A stretch of 64,000 nt of DNA from contig NC_053200.1 of assembly GCF_905163445.1 (NCBI RefSeq), positions 7,936,001 to 8,000,000 of the forward strand. Reading direction: 5' to 3'. Below, piece by piece: positions 32,601 through 42,200 of this stretch. A program made the translations under genes and the position numbers. This stretch comes from Pararge aegeria (Eukaryota > Arthropoda > Insecta > Lepidoptera > Nymphalidae). How positions within the stretch are numbered: position 1 is the first letter of the stretch; every line of letters starts with the position of its first letter. Below the pieces are notes generated by a model that worked only from the letters and a program-made list of their open reading frames with translations, searched no databases and was not told the origin of the DNA.

Positions 32601-32957
32601 GAATTGTGCCTCGCTGCGGTGGTTTCGAGGACGTTTTAGATTTTATTTAGTTTTTAAATAGTTTATTTTAGGTTATAGTTATGTATTAATAAAAATTATA
32701 TTTACTACAAAGTTAAAAAAATACTTTTTAAATAATTTGTAAACTGTAACTTTTCTACGCTCAAGATGAAATTTTTATCTATTTGCAGATACAATTCCGA
32801 CGGAAGCTATAAAATAAAGTATTTAAAAACCAAAGAACCAGTCAATAAATCCGCATCAAAAGAGGGTTCAAGCGAAAGTGGTTACGATGACGATGCTGAT
32901 GATGAAGACGATGAAAATAATAAAGATAATTATACGAAGAAGGATAAAAAGAAATAA
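29634..32957 (+). CDS. Chemosensory protein C, 162 aa, three coding exons, acidic C-terminal tail
   Basis: Secreted CSP with exons 29634-29826, 31808-31934 and 32789-32957. Intron 1 is the family's phase 1 intron (AAAC|GTATGT ... TTCTAG|AA). Intron 2 is extra, phase 2, and cuts the KYD-like motif (GATAA|GTACGT ... TTGCAG|ATAC, giving DKYNSDGSY). Signal peptide is residues 1-19, followed by YTNKYDGVDLDQI. Cysteines 49, 56, 75 and 78 keep C-X6-C-X18-C-X2-C. After about residue 120 the protein does not stop like a normal CSP. It runs on into a Ser/Gly stretch, a run of Asp/Glu (DDDADDEDDE) and a Lys-rich end (KKDKKK). The ATG at 29634 was chosen because an acceptor lies five bases upstream; the longer frame from 29538 would be intronic. 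AATAAA at 33033 and 33052 follow the stop. The tail is probably disordered; its role is unknown. Confidence 0.9.
29861..30095 (+). mobile_element. tRNA-derived SINE, family B, in CSP C intron 1
   Basis: Head AGCGAGGCTGGCCTAGTGGG, body GGAGTTATGTGCG and end GAAGACCCGTGCCCTATGTA then GGGGTTATATTGATAATGAT. It starts 34 bases after the donor of CSP C exon 1, in the sense direction. Confidence 0.85.
32264..32331 (+). repeat. Two direct 34-bp repeats in CSP C intron 2
   Basis: GTACAAGGTACATAATTCCT and the following 14 bases are repeated exactly at 32298. Confidence 0.93.
32564..32650 (+). pseudogene. Non-LTR retrotransposon ORF end in CSP C intron 2
   Basis: The frame reads LAIQRGNAASILGIVPRCGG then FEDVLDFI and a stop. 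This GNAASILG motif recurs at the end of lepidopteran LINE ORFs. The fragment is surrounded by a 33-bp perfect inverted repeat (32452-32484 and 32678-32710) and has a 14-bp GC-rich hairpin just upstream (32517-32546). Confidence 0.55.
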
Positions 32958-33032
32958 TTTAACGTTATCACGTATCTAGTTCAACTTCCAGAACAAACAT
33001 GTATATAGCTCTGAGGTATTACGAAAGTCGCT

Positions 33033-33057
33033 AATAAATAATGGGGAAAGCAATAAA
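33033..33057 (+). terminator. Polyadenylation signals of CSP gene C
   Basis: Two AATAAA hexamers, at 33033-33038 and 33052-33057, lie 76 and 95 bases past the CSP C stop codon. Either could direct 3' end formation. Confidence 0.6.
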
Positions 33058-33185
33058 ACAAAATTTCAATCTAATCCTTTTAAAAAAGATTTAAAAAAAT
33101 AATGTTGTTGATTCATAACTTCTTATTCAGATATTCCTTATCATTTTTAACAAAATATAAATTACATAATATTATGTATCCTCAT

Positions 33186-33500
33186 CCTTTTGAGAGTAAA
33201 GTAGTACCTGTGCGATTTGAACCTGCCTCTTGTCAGCAGGCAGGAGACAAAAATTATAGCCCCGATTATAACCCAAGGGATATACCTATGATAAGGGATA
33301 TAATTAACGTGTCCTCCTGCTAAAGAACGAGAACACGGAATGGGAGAACTTTATCCCCGTTTATTAGTACACATATTATTTCCACTTGTGCGCCAATGAT
33401 CTGAGAGTTGATAAAGCTGTGGGGGGAAGATATATTTTTATCCTTTCCCCGGGGATATAATTGCCTCCTGCCCATGCTTGCCGTGCTAATTTCAGTCCAT
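33186..33500. repeat. Interspersed repeat, 'ggggatataat' family
   Basis: Shares AATGGGAGAACTTTATCCCC, TTTCCCCGGGGATATAATTG and TGCCCATGCT with 44683-44962. Related pieces occur at 6983-7200, 35806-36050 (in the CSP D intron) and 59330-59592. Class unknown. The open frames in this stretch belong to the repeat. Confidence 0.75.
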
Positions 33501-34041
33501 CTCCGCTTGAGCTTAATTTATAAATTATAACATTTATGACCTTCCTTATCGTTAGCCAGTTATGTAACTTCATAATTATCCAATAATGCTTGTAGATACC
33601 TACCTCGTTTCGTTAGAAATAGTAATTAGGTACCTAGAGTAAAACATTAAGTCAGTGAGTTTATAGGTATTTAATATTACCTACCTACGTACGAGTATGT
33701 ATTGAATATACCTACAAACTGATTTAAATGCGCCAAGACCTTCGTCTTCCTTTGCATCCTTTATGTCGTAAAAAAGTTAGGTATAGGCAAAAGTCGGTTT
33801 AATGCAAAAGACGATTGGTAAGATGCTGATATCTGTTATAACTTGAATAAAATTCACCGTTCGTTTTGAAAACCTAGTTTATTAAAATAACGTTTTACTT
33901 TTTTTTTAATGCTCAAACTGCAGCCCTAAACCGTTTAGTTTCAATGGTCAATGCCTAAACTTAGACAGTTTTTTGCATCTTGCAATCATCCGATCGAGTT
34001 GAGATAAACAGATACTAAGATATTAATTGATAAATAGAAGC

Positions 34042-34563
34042 GGTGATACAGAACTCGACTTCACTGTAGGGGGCCCGAGTTCGAATCCCAGCACGCACCT
34101 CTAGCGTTTCAAAGTTATGTGCGTTTTAAGTAAGTACTTAAAATATCAGTTGCTTCAACGGTGAAGGAAAACATCTTGAGGAAACCTGCAAGTCTGAGAG
34201 TTCTCCATAATGTTTTCAAAGGTGTGTGGAGTCCACCAATCCGCCCTGGGCCAGCGTGGTGGACCGTAGGCCTTAAACCCCTTCTCATTGTAGGAGGAGA
34301 CCCGTGCCCTGTAGGTAGTAGGCCAGAAATTTGTTCATATGATGAATTTGTAAACAGCTCCTTTTCGTGGGAGCCGGGAGGAGGCCCGTGCTCTGTCGAC
34401 AGTAGCGTGCACTTCATACATGCACAAAAGCCTACCCTAAAATTTTTGTATAACTCATAAAGGGGCAGGAATTTATGCCATTTTCTTTCTTTATGCATAC
34501 CCTGGTCAAAAACCCTGTGCCTGTAGAGTTATCGGCCGGTAATGGGTTGATATTATGATGATG
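34042..34563 (+). mobile_element. SINE family B, split by a MITE fragment
   Basis: Head at 34042 (GGTGATACAGAACTCG), B-box GAGTTCGAATCCCAGCACGC, and body to about 34335. A second GAGGCCCGTGCTCTG run follows, then the MITE at 34400-34521, then GGTAATGGGTTGATATTATG and a GAT tail. The open frames on both strands here are repeat artefacts. Confidence 0.8.
34400..34521. mobile_element. Truncated hAT-type MITE inside a SINE
   Basis: Begins CAGTAGCGTGCACTTCATAC and resembles the copy at 430-573 in its interior (CACAAAAG, CCTACCCTAAAATT). The right terminus is missing. SINE family B sequence lies on both sides, so the MITE entered an older SINE. Confidence 0.65.
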
Positions 34564-34689
34564 ATGATGTCGAATTGATATATGCAAAAGATTGTTACTT
34601 ATCTTTGGCTCAATACTAAGCTGTGTACCAGATGACTTAGGAATGTCATCAAACTAAATCTCGAAAAGAAAGAGAATATAAAGCGTAAA

Positions 34690-34940
34690 AAAACCTTTAT
34701 TGATTTTTTTTTAACAGAACTTAACAAAGATACATTAAAAAGGACTAATTAACTGTTTTAAAATATTGGTAGATATGTCAATTAATTCTCTCGGTCACAT
34801 ATCTTTTGACTCTCTCTTTGAAGCCGGGCATCATGTATCGATGTCTGACATTTTCAATGTATTCAGGTTCACCCGTAATTTAATATCTAGGCATTTCTTC
34901 TTTGGGCAGTTTCCTTTTAGATAATATTTGTAGAGTTGAC
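34690..34940 (-). pseudogene. Possible last exon of a broken or unrecognised gene
   Basis: On the minus strand a plausible acceptor (ACACTTTAG|G) precedes a frame starting at 34940. It reads 19 codons (ending EEMPRY), meets a TAA at 34880-34882, then continues for 33 more open codons (ITGEPEYIENVRH..., then MMPGFKERVKRYV) to TGA at 34778-34780. An AATAAA (complement of 34696-34701) follows 77 bases later. The residue composition after the TAA looks like protein rather than chance, so one mutated codon in an old exon is my reading. Alternatively the TAA is the real stop. Upstream to about 35070 there are further short protein-like stretches in other frames. I do not recognise the family. Confidence 0.35.
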
Positions 34941-35482
34941 CTAAAGTGTAAACAGTTGATTTATATTAGCACATTTTCTGATATTATCATCAGGGCAGGG
35001 CGCTTTCAGTTGCTTCATTTACGGACTTGTTCAATGATACAATGCTTCTTGCACAGTTAGTTATACACAGTTATATGAACTCTATATTTTAATTTTTGTA
35101 ACAAAGAGCCATCCGCAGCCATTTCTGTATTTAAGGACAAGCTTCAACAAATTTGAATTTTTCTGAAGAAGTTCCAATATAAAAGAGCTTTTAAATTACA
35201 GAGGAAAGATTATCTTCTCGAAATTTTCGGTTTCTGAAATATTTCCGAAATTTTATACAATATAGCTACTTTACATATAAAAAAATGATTTTGTTTTACA
35301 AACAATTTTAGAGGTAAGGCCAAATCACCGCTTCCCGTCCACTACTGCGATGATTTAAAAGTTTTTATCCAATCATAAGTAGATAAGCAGAATCTTGTTA
35401 TTGGTTGTAAACTCGACGAGAAATGGACGCGATGGTTTAGCCTTGTCTTTACTTGTCAGAAGTCCCTTACATGGTAGGTACA

Positions 35483-36523
35483 TTATCCAAGGATCCGCTG
35501 CACTTTGTTCAGGCTGTCGTACCTGGTGAGGAACAGCTTCCAGGCGGTGGGATCGTGCGCCATCAAAGACGCTACAATCTTGCCTGCGCTCTCTTTCTCA
35601 GCTGTAGTACATTGTTTACAATCGTCTTTTAACGCTTGTATCAGTACACCTAGAGATAAAAACATCAAAACTCTTCATTCATATGTCAAAAATAGAGAAT
35701 TAGAGACCATTGAATCATCTGAACGTCATAAACATTGCTATACATAAAATAAGCGTCCAAGTCGTAATTCTTACAATAGATAATAATAAAGTCACCTCCA
35801 CCAGCACGGCTAACATAGGCAGGGTACAGTATATCCATGGGGAAAGGAAAAAATGTTTATCTTTTCCCATAGTTTTTCACTCTCCAATCTCGGGCGCACG
35901 GGTGGAAATACGTGTACCTAATATTAAGCGGAAGTATTACCTACTTCACCTATTCCCGTGATTTAGCGGGTGGACAAGAATTTTTTTACCTTATCACTGT
36001 CAGCGACTAATCGGGGATACTTTTGTCCACTGTCCTTGCTAGCCGTGCATAACAAAAACTTGACTAACAAAAGGATAAAACTATAACGTAAGTACTAAGC
36101 TAGCATAAATAAAGTACTTTATACGAAGTTGACTCAGATTTACTTATAAAAATGAACCACTTCATTGACATCGAGCCCTGGATAAGATTTTCTTTCAATT
36201 CAAGAAAGACAATGACAAAATCAAAACTTACTTTTCATTTTACCCATATCTTTGGAGCAATATCTGTCAACTGACATCAAACACTTAACATCTTGAGCTG
36301 GAAGAGGCGGTAGAGCGCGGTACACGTCAGAGCTTTTCATCACACTATTCCACTTCTCTTCATTTCCCACTACTTGATTGATGACCGTCAGATCCTCATC
36401 ACCGTACACGACGTTATAACCCATGCTTGTTCCGCCATCTGGGAGTGATCTATCTATTCCTGGAGCAATCATATCAGCTAGGGCTGAAGAAAATAATAAA
36501 ATAATTAAAAGTGTAGGCCACAT
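35483..36523 (-). CDS. Divergent chemosensory protein D, 152 aa, two coding exons
   Basis: CSP-family protein with exons 36232-36523 and 35483-35649. Donor GAAAA|GTAAGT and acceptor TCTCTAG|GTGTA give the family's phase 1 intron after a Lys codon. Signal peptide is residues 1-16 (MWPTLLIILLFSSALA). The usual YTxKYD opening is missing. Instead about 60 residues with no family match precede the first cysteine, roughly twice the normal length. Cysteines 81, 89, 108 and 111 give C-X7-C-X18-C-X2-C, one residue longer in the first loop than in the other three genes. Exon 2 keeps ALKDDCKQC, a Trp-containing helix and a short RYDSLNKV end, so the C-terminus is short. Intron position, cysteines 3 and 4 and neighbourhood make CSP membership convincing. 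The divergence suggests either a specialised role or relaxed selection. No clear TATA box or 5' UTR intron was found. Confidence 0.85.
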
Positions 36524-36751
36524 TGTTTCAGATTGAGGTACAAATTCTAAGTGGTGGGTGATAGATTGATTGCAAAGAAATGAGACAGTGTTTGTGATGC
36601 AACCATACGTGATACGAATATAAGATTAATTAAAACGGTGTTTAGCGTAGACGCAAGATAATATTGTCAGGTGTTTTTAACCTTTTCGGAGAGGTAATAA
36701 AGAGAAGAACATAAACATATATCTAAAACAAACGTCACAACCTCTCCCTCC

Positions 36752-37042
36752 CTTGCGCAGTGGTCAGGGCTGTCACCACATAAGCGGGAGGTCCATGGTT
36801 CTATCCCCAGCAGGGCCAATTCGAGAATTAAATTTTCTGAGTTTTCTATGTACTAGTCTGGTGAGAAACATTGGCATTGGCTAGAGTACCACTCTACCGA
36901 CAAACAAGTGCCGTTAAGTGTTCTTATCGTTCCGTTACGATGTTTTGTGAAAACTGCATAGGAGTATATTTTTAATATAAGTAAATGTGGTGTGATGTAA
37001 AATCATTTAGCACCAGGTGGAATTATAGTCAAGGACTAACTT
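36752..37042 (+). mobile_element. SINE family C with clear tRNA-like head
   Basis: CTTGCGCAGTGGTCAGGGCT (A-box region) and GGTCCATGGTTCTATCCCCA (B-box region), then the family C body and an end AGCACCAGGTGGAATTATAG. It lies between CSP D and GatB. Confidence 0.75.
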
Positions 37043-38436
37043 AGAGTGGAATAAAAAAATATATATTGTTATATATTGATTAATAGTACTTCACATATGC
37101 AGTTTCATAACAAATCTACACTATACCCGAAATAAAAAATAATAGGTACACATAAATACACAATATATACATACACCCAAAAATGTAACCCTCGTTACGG
37201 TGCAGGGTAAAATTAAAAATGGTTGAGCCTCCATGGTTGCTTACAATATTCGGGACACACGTCGTATCGTCAACAAACAACCTTTGTGTATTCTGCATAC
37301 CAATCCAACTAGGCCAATAGTAAACAAAAACATTTTTATTTATAAAAGTTTTTTTACAAAGATATTAATAAAGTAGTTTTAAGTTGAATCCCAAAAGATA
37401 ACTTGTACCGACACTTTGAAAGCCTAATGCTTTTAAACATTAATTTGTCACACACTATAATATAAAATATATTATAAAAAGCTACGAAAAATTTCGGTGT
37501 CATATAAAACCTTTTTCTGTTCTGCGTAGAAATGCATCTATCCGCATCCCGAACAGTGAAACTGCTCAGCTATAGGCATATATGTGGGACTCGCTAGCTG
37601 ATGAGCATTGTATCGCGCTTGCTTACTGGTGTATGCAGGGGTGGCAGGAGGTGCGCATATCGGCCTACTACCACCATTATTTATTTTATTATTAATTATT
37701 TATTATTTATGTACCACAAATTGTGATTGTGAACATAAGATACATGAAGTGTACAAAGGAAAGCTTATCTCTATAAGAGATCTCTTCCAGCTACCCCAGG
37801 ACGTGAGTAAGATGATTAAATTGTGGTTTAGGTCAAATAAAGGTACAATATACTTCATAATAACTACTAAGGATATTTAATATATCTAAATAATAACAAA
37901 ATACTAAATACTAATACAATAAAATTTGAATATACTATATATACAAAATACATAAAAATAATATAATAAATATATATATAATATAAATATAAATAGTAAG
38001 TTCCAAAGGTGTGTAGCGTGGACGGAGAAAGATTTCTGGAAGAAAATAGTATTATATGAAGGGACATCAAGAGGTTTTTTTGAAACGCAACCATTCTTCT
38101 TTTACGAAGAGGGTGAATGCCCATGCAGAGCTTTTAAAGAATAGCACAAAATTAACAAAATTGACTCAATTTAAACAGCAAAATTTATATTTTACTCTCC
38201 ACACAACATTTGCTCTTTTATTTGATTCCGGCGTTTCCATAAAAATGCAGTTATTAAAAAAAAAAAAATACCTACTTACCTTAACGTGTCACACTTGCTC
38301 CACAAACAATGCAGTAGCTGGACTTAGCGCAATACATGTCATTGTGTCACACGTAATGTAAATTATTTCATAAACACACGCGGAGGCAATACAAACAACA
38401 ATATATATATATATTTTTTTTTTTTTTCAATGAATA

Positions 38437-38598
38437 TTTCAATGAATTTTTTGGTTGGCACCCTGGATGGTTTAGATAGATCAGCCCGACAGATGACACT
38501 CGTGGCAGGGTACAGCTAGTATCTTATATATATATATATATATATATACTAGCGGACACCAGTGTCATCCAGGGTGCCAACCAAAAAATTCATTGAAA
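38437..38598. repeat. Two Helitron-like ends facing each other across a TA run
   Basis: A 33-bp sequence (TTTCAATGAATTTTTTGGTT and 13 more) at 38437-38469 is repeated exactly in inverse at 38566-38598. Each is followed inward by a CTAG (38516-38519 and 38549-38552), with about 30 bp of mostly TA repeat between them. Confidence 0.75.
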
Positions 38599-38681
38599 TC
38601 GGTCCAGCCGTTTAGGAGGCGTTCAGTGTCATACACACGCACACAAGAAATATATATATATATATATATATATATAAGATA

Positions 38682-38845
38682 CTAGCTGTACCCTGCCACG
38701 CTTCGCTGTGGCACATTGTGATTGAATGGTTGAGAAAAATAGATAAAAACTATCCTTGATGATGACATAATAATATATCATGCTAAAATTTAAGCTCGAT
38801 CGGTGCAGAACTTTTTGAGTTTTTGAAGCGTACACAAACCAACAT

Positions 38846-38870
<25 letters not shown>
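38682..38870 (-). mobile_element. Helitron-like element, reverse copy of 14459-14633
   Basis: Begins CTAGCTGTACCCTGCCACGC with hairpin CCACG/CTGTGG, and includes TTGAGTTTTTGAAGCGTACA as at 14459-14633. It ends in a TA run at about 38850-38875. Confidence 0.6.
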
Positions 38871-38880
<10 letters not shown>

Positions 38881-38927
38881 TCGATAAATTTCTTACATAT
38901 ATACCCATATACATATACATTATGTAA

Positions 38928-39100
38928 AACTCTCAGGCATGCAGGTTTCCTCGCTGTTTTCCTTCACTGTTGAAGCAAGTGAAATTTTAATTACTTAAAA
39001 CGCACATAACTTAGAAAAGTTGGAGGTGCGTGCTGGGATTCGAACTCGGCCCCCCGGAAGTTAAGTCGAGCTCCTACCCAATGCGCTATCACTGCAAGTG
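38928..39100 (-). mobile_element. SINE family B, 5' half
   Basis: Complement of the family B head and middle: CTCTCAGGCATGCAGGTTTC, then GGTGCGTGCTGGGATTCGAA and CCCAATGCGCTATCACTGC. It lies 130 bases beyond the GatB 3' end. Confidence 0.8.
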
Positions 39101-39215
39101 GTTTACTGTGGTTGTGGTTTACTTTGTGATTACAAGAGTCTATTAAAAGATCAAAAGGATTAAAAAACTTAATGCACTATTTTTCAAACGAAAGGCAATA
39201 AAACACAATACAATA

Positions 39216-39221
39216 TTTATT
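39216..39221 (-). terminator. Polyadenylation signal of GatB
   Basis: AATAAA on the minus strand (TTTATT on plus) begins 6 bases past the GatB TAA. A very short 3' UTR is implied unless a later signal is used. Confidence 0.45.
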
Positions 39222-39226
39222 ATCGT

Positions 39227-42200
39227 TTATTTTTTCAACAACTCTTCCATCTTTTTAGAAGCAAGTGACATATCGAATTTATTATCAGTGCTTTTAGCTA
39301 GTAAGCCTAATAAAGCGTTAAATACTTTTACTTTCCCATCTTTATATTGTTTAACAATTTTCGGATTATTCTCTATGATTTCCTTACATTTGTTTATTAT
39401 CATTGTATCATCCGTTATTAAAAACCAAGCTTTGCTGTTGATTAGGTGTTTAACTTTCAAGGTCGAGTCTTCAATGAGTTCATCGATGACTAATTTGCAG
39501 ACATCTAAATTGATTTTGTTTTGTAGTAAGAAATCTATTAAATCAGCTAACTGTTCATCGCTTACGGGACAATTCTCGACATTAATTTTCCTCTTATTGA
39601 GTATAGTAAGGAGGTCATTTAGTAAAAAGTTCGCAACTTTAGTGGGATTTCTAGATGTATTTAAAATGATTTTTAGGAAAAATTCAAGTAAAACAGGTTC
39701 GTTCACAAGCTGTATAGCTGCCTCTGACTTTAGTTCGAATTGTTTTATTAACTTCGTTCTAGATTCTTCTGGGAGTTCTGGTATCTTTTCTTTAACAAGT
39801 GGCACGCTAATAACATCTTGTGTGTCTTCTTTTGTAATGAGGTTGACTCGAAGCGGCGGAAGATTTGGCTCGGGCATGTATCTGAAACAAAATTATAATT
39901 CTGAGAAACAGGTTACGTAATATTCTTAATTACTTATTTTCACTTAGTTCCGAACATATATACAATTAAACAAAGATATTAGAAAAACTTTTACAGTATC
40001 TTTTCTAAAAGTTACTAACTGGCCCGGTGGTGGGAAACTGCGACGTAAACATTTTCCGTATCATCTATCGATCAATATTATTAACTTACATTATTGATTA
40101 AAGTATGCAATAGAAAAGTGCATTAACTCTAAAAGTTATTGATGCTGAAACGCCTAAATTTCGGTACTAAGAACCTAGCACAGCATACCCTCAAACTCTT
40201 CTCATTGTGGGGGAGACCCGTGCCCTGTAGAGGGCCTGTAAAATTGAATTTATGGTGATACTCTCCAAAATTTTATGAAACCTTTATGTTCTTCATACAG
40301 TATTATCCCACTGAAGACATGTACTCGTCGTTGGACGTTTCGCAATTTTTCTTATGATTCGTCGTAAGCCTGTTAATAACCCTCTTTGGAAAATATATCG
40401 TTGGTGAAATACCCGCCACCTTTTGGTCCATAAGTATAAAATTGTAATCATCTTGCAATCGCAAAAGTTGGTGACAATATCTCACTTGATTATTATACTA
40501 ATATCCAAATTGCGAATCGTACGTAGCCCTTAGTCGCATTTTACGACATCCACGTGGCATGCACTGAATCAAGAACATTCAGAAACCGTGTACACGACTA
40601 ATACTGAAGCATCAAAAATCACTCCACTTTAGTAGTGTTTCTCGAACATGCGGTTAGTCACTTCACATTATTATTTACCTCTAAGGTTCTTAAAGTTAAC
40701 CATGAAAAGGGGAAAATGCTTTGTGATGTGCATTTTCACTGTTTTTGGACACAATGCACTGCATGCAATAATAGCTGAATGAGGGTTCTGTATGTTCTTA
40801 AATAAGTGGTAGCGTGTATGGAGCAGTAGTATTTATAGACCGCAGTTTGCACTGAAGCATCTACATCAACATTAATAGCATCAGTAAAGAAATAACCCGC
40901 GACAGTACGGCAGACAGATCACAATAAGATATAAAATTTTACATTAGTCTCGAGCCCATCGGACACAGCTGATATCACGCAACAACGCACATATACGTCT
41001 TTATTAAGCTCAATAGTCTAACAAGATTAGTGACGGCACAGCACTGAATTTATAAATATACCTAGACATAGGAAGCCATAGTACCAACGAAGATAAGAAG
41101 TTCAAGGACGACTGCCTTAGATTGTGTATGGGTCATTAAACGAACTGCCTCTACCCTAACGTTTATGTGTTTTTACTTCTTTAATTATTATGCTCAATAG
41201 TCTAATAAGATAAGTGACGGCACAGCACTGAATTTATAAATATACCTAGACATAGGAAGCCATACTCCATGGTGCATAGTCAAGTTCAAGGAAGACTGCC
41301 TTAGATTTTGTATGGGTCGTTAAACTAAACGAAGCACTAAACGAAGGCAAATTTTCGTTGGGGTTTTGGCATATTTTTTACGACCTTGGGAATATTTTTG
41401 TATGTGGGATAACCGCTTCCTTCCAGTTCAAATGTTTCTGATCCCCCTTTTAATCGCATGAAGTAAATGTCCCTGAGCATCAGCATTGTATAATTCCGGA
41501 CCAATTCAGAGAAGTTTCTCTTCGCATCAGACCCATGACCGTTTTCCTAACAACGAACAAGGCAATGCTTAAATAGGTCAATCGCCCAATCTAAAGAGAT
41601 TCCTAGGTATACATCAACCGTTTACCAATAGTTATCATCTAACAGTTGGTGAAACCTTTTTTTTTCTATTGACATCGCCTAAATGTTGTGGCCTTCGATT
41701 TTAGCGATGCCTAGATTTAATGGAAACGGGCATCAGTGTAATTAGGTCTGCGCAATACCAATTATGGTAAATAATTTGTTAATGATTATTTTATGGCAAA
41801 AAACAAAAAAAAAACAATTCTGGTTGCCGCGAATCACAGGACTCTGATGTTTATTGTTGACCATGGGCTTCTGTTAAGTAACGCCAGCTCTTTTTCAATG
41901 TTACTTACAGCTAGAATAATTACCTGTAATCTTGGACGACTTCCTTGTCCCGCATTGGAATTGTGACTTTAGCTGTGGCATCCCAGGCTCTTGTCTCGTT
42001 GATTATGCGACCACCGCCCTCCAATACAGTACGCTGCCGATCTATCTCATGGCGTATTGCGCCTGCGACCCCGCGGACTGATCCAATGTTTTTGATCTAT
42101 AAACAAAACATCTAAATGAATTAATGACGATTTGGTTTGAACTCAACAAGTTCTTCATAAGCATTTTGTTTCATTTCAAATTTAGCCTCGTAACTTATTA

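Noticed and set aside
34115..34498. Overlapping open frames of 127 and 99 codons on opposite strands
   Set aside because: Both lie in a SINE family B copy with a MITE fragment inside.
39288..39920. 210-codon plus-strand open frame
   Set aside because: It is the antisense shadow of the last GatB exon, which has clear GatB motifs.
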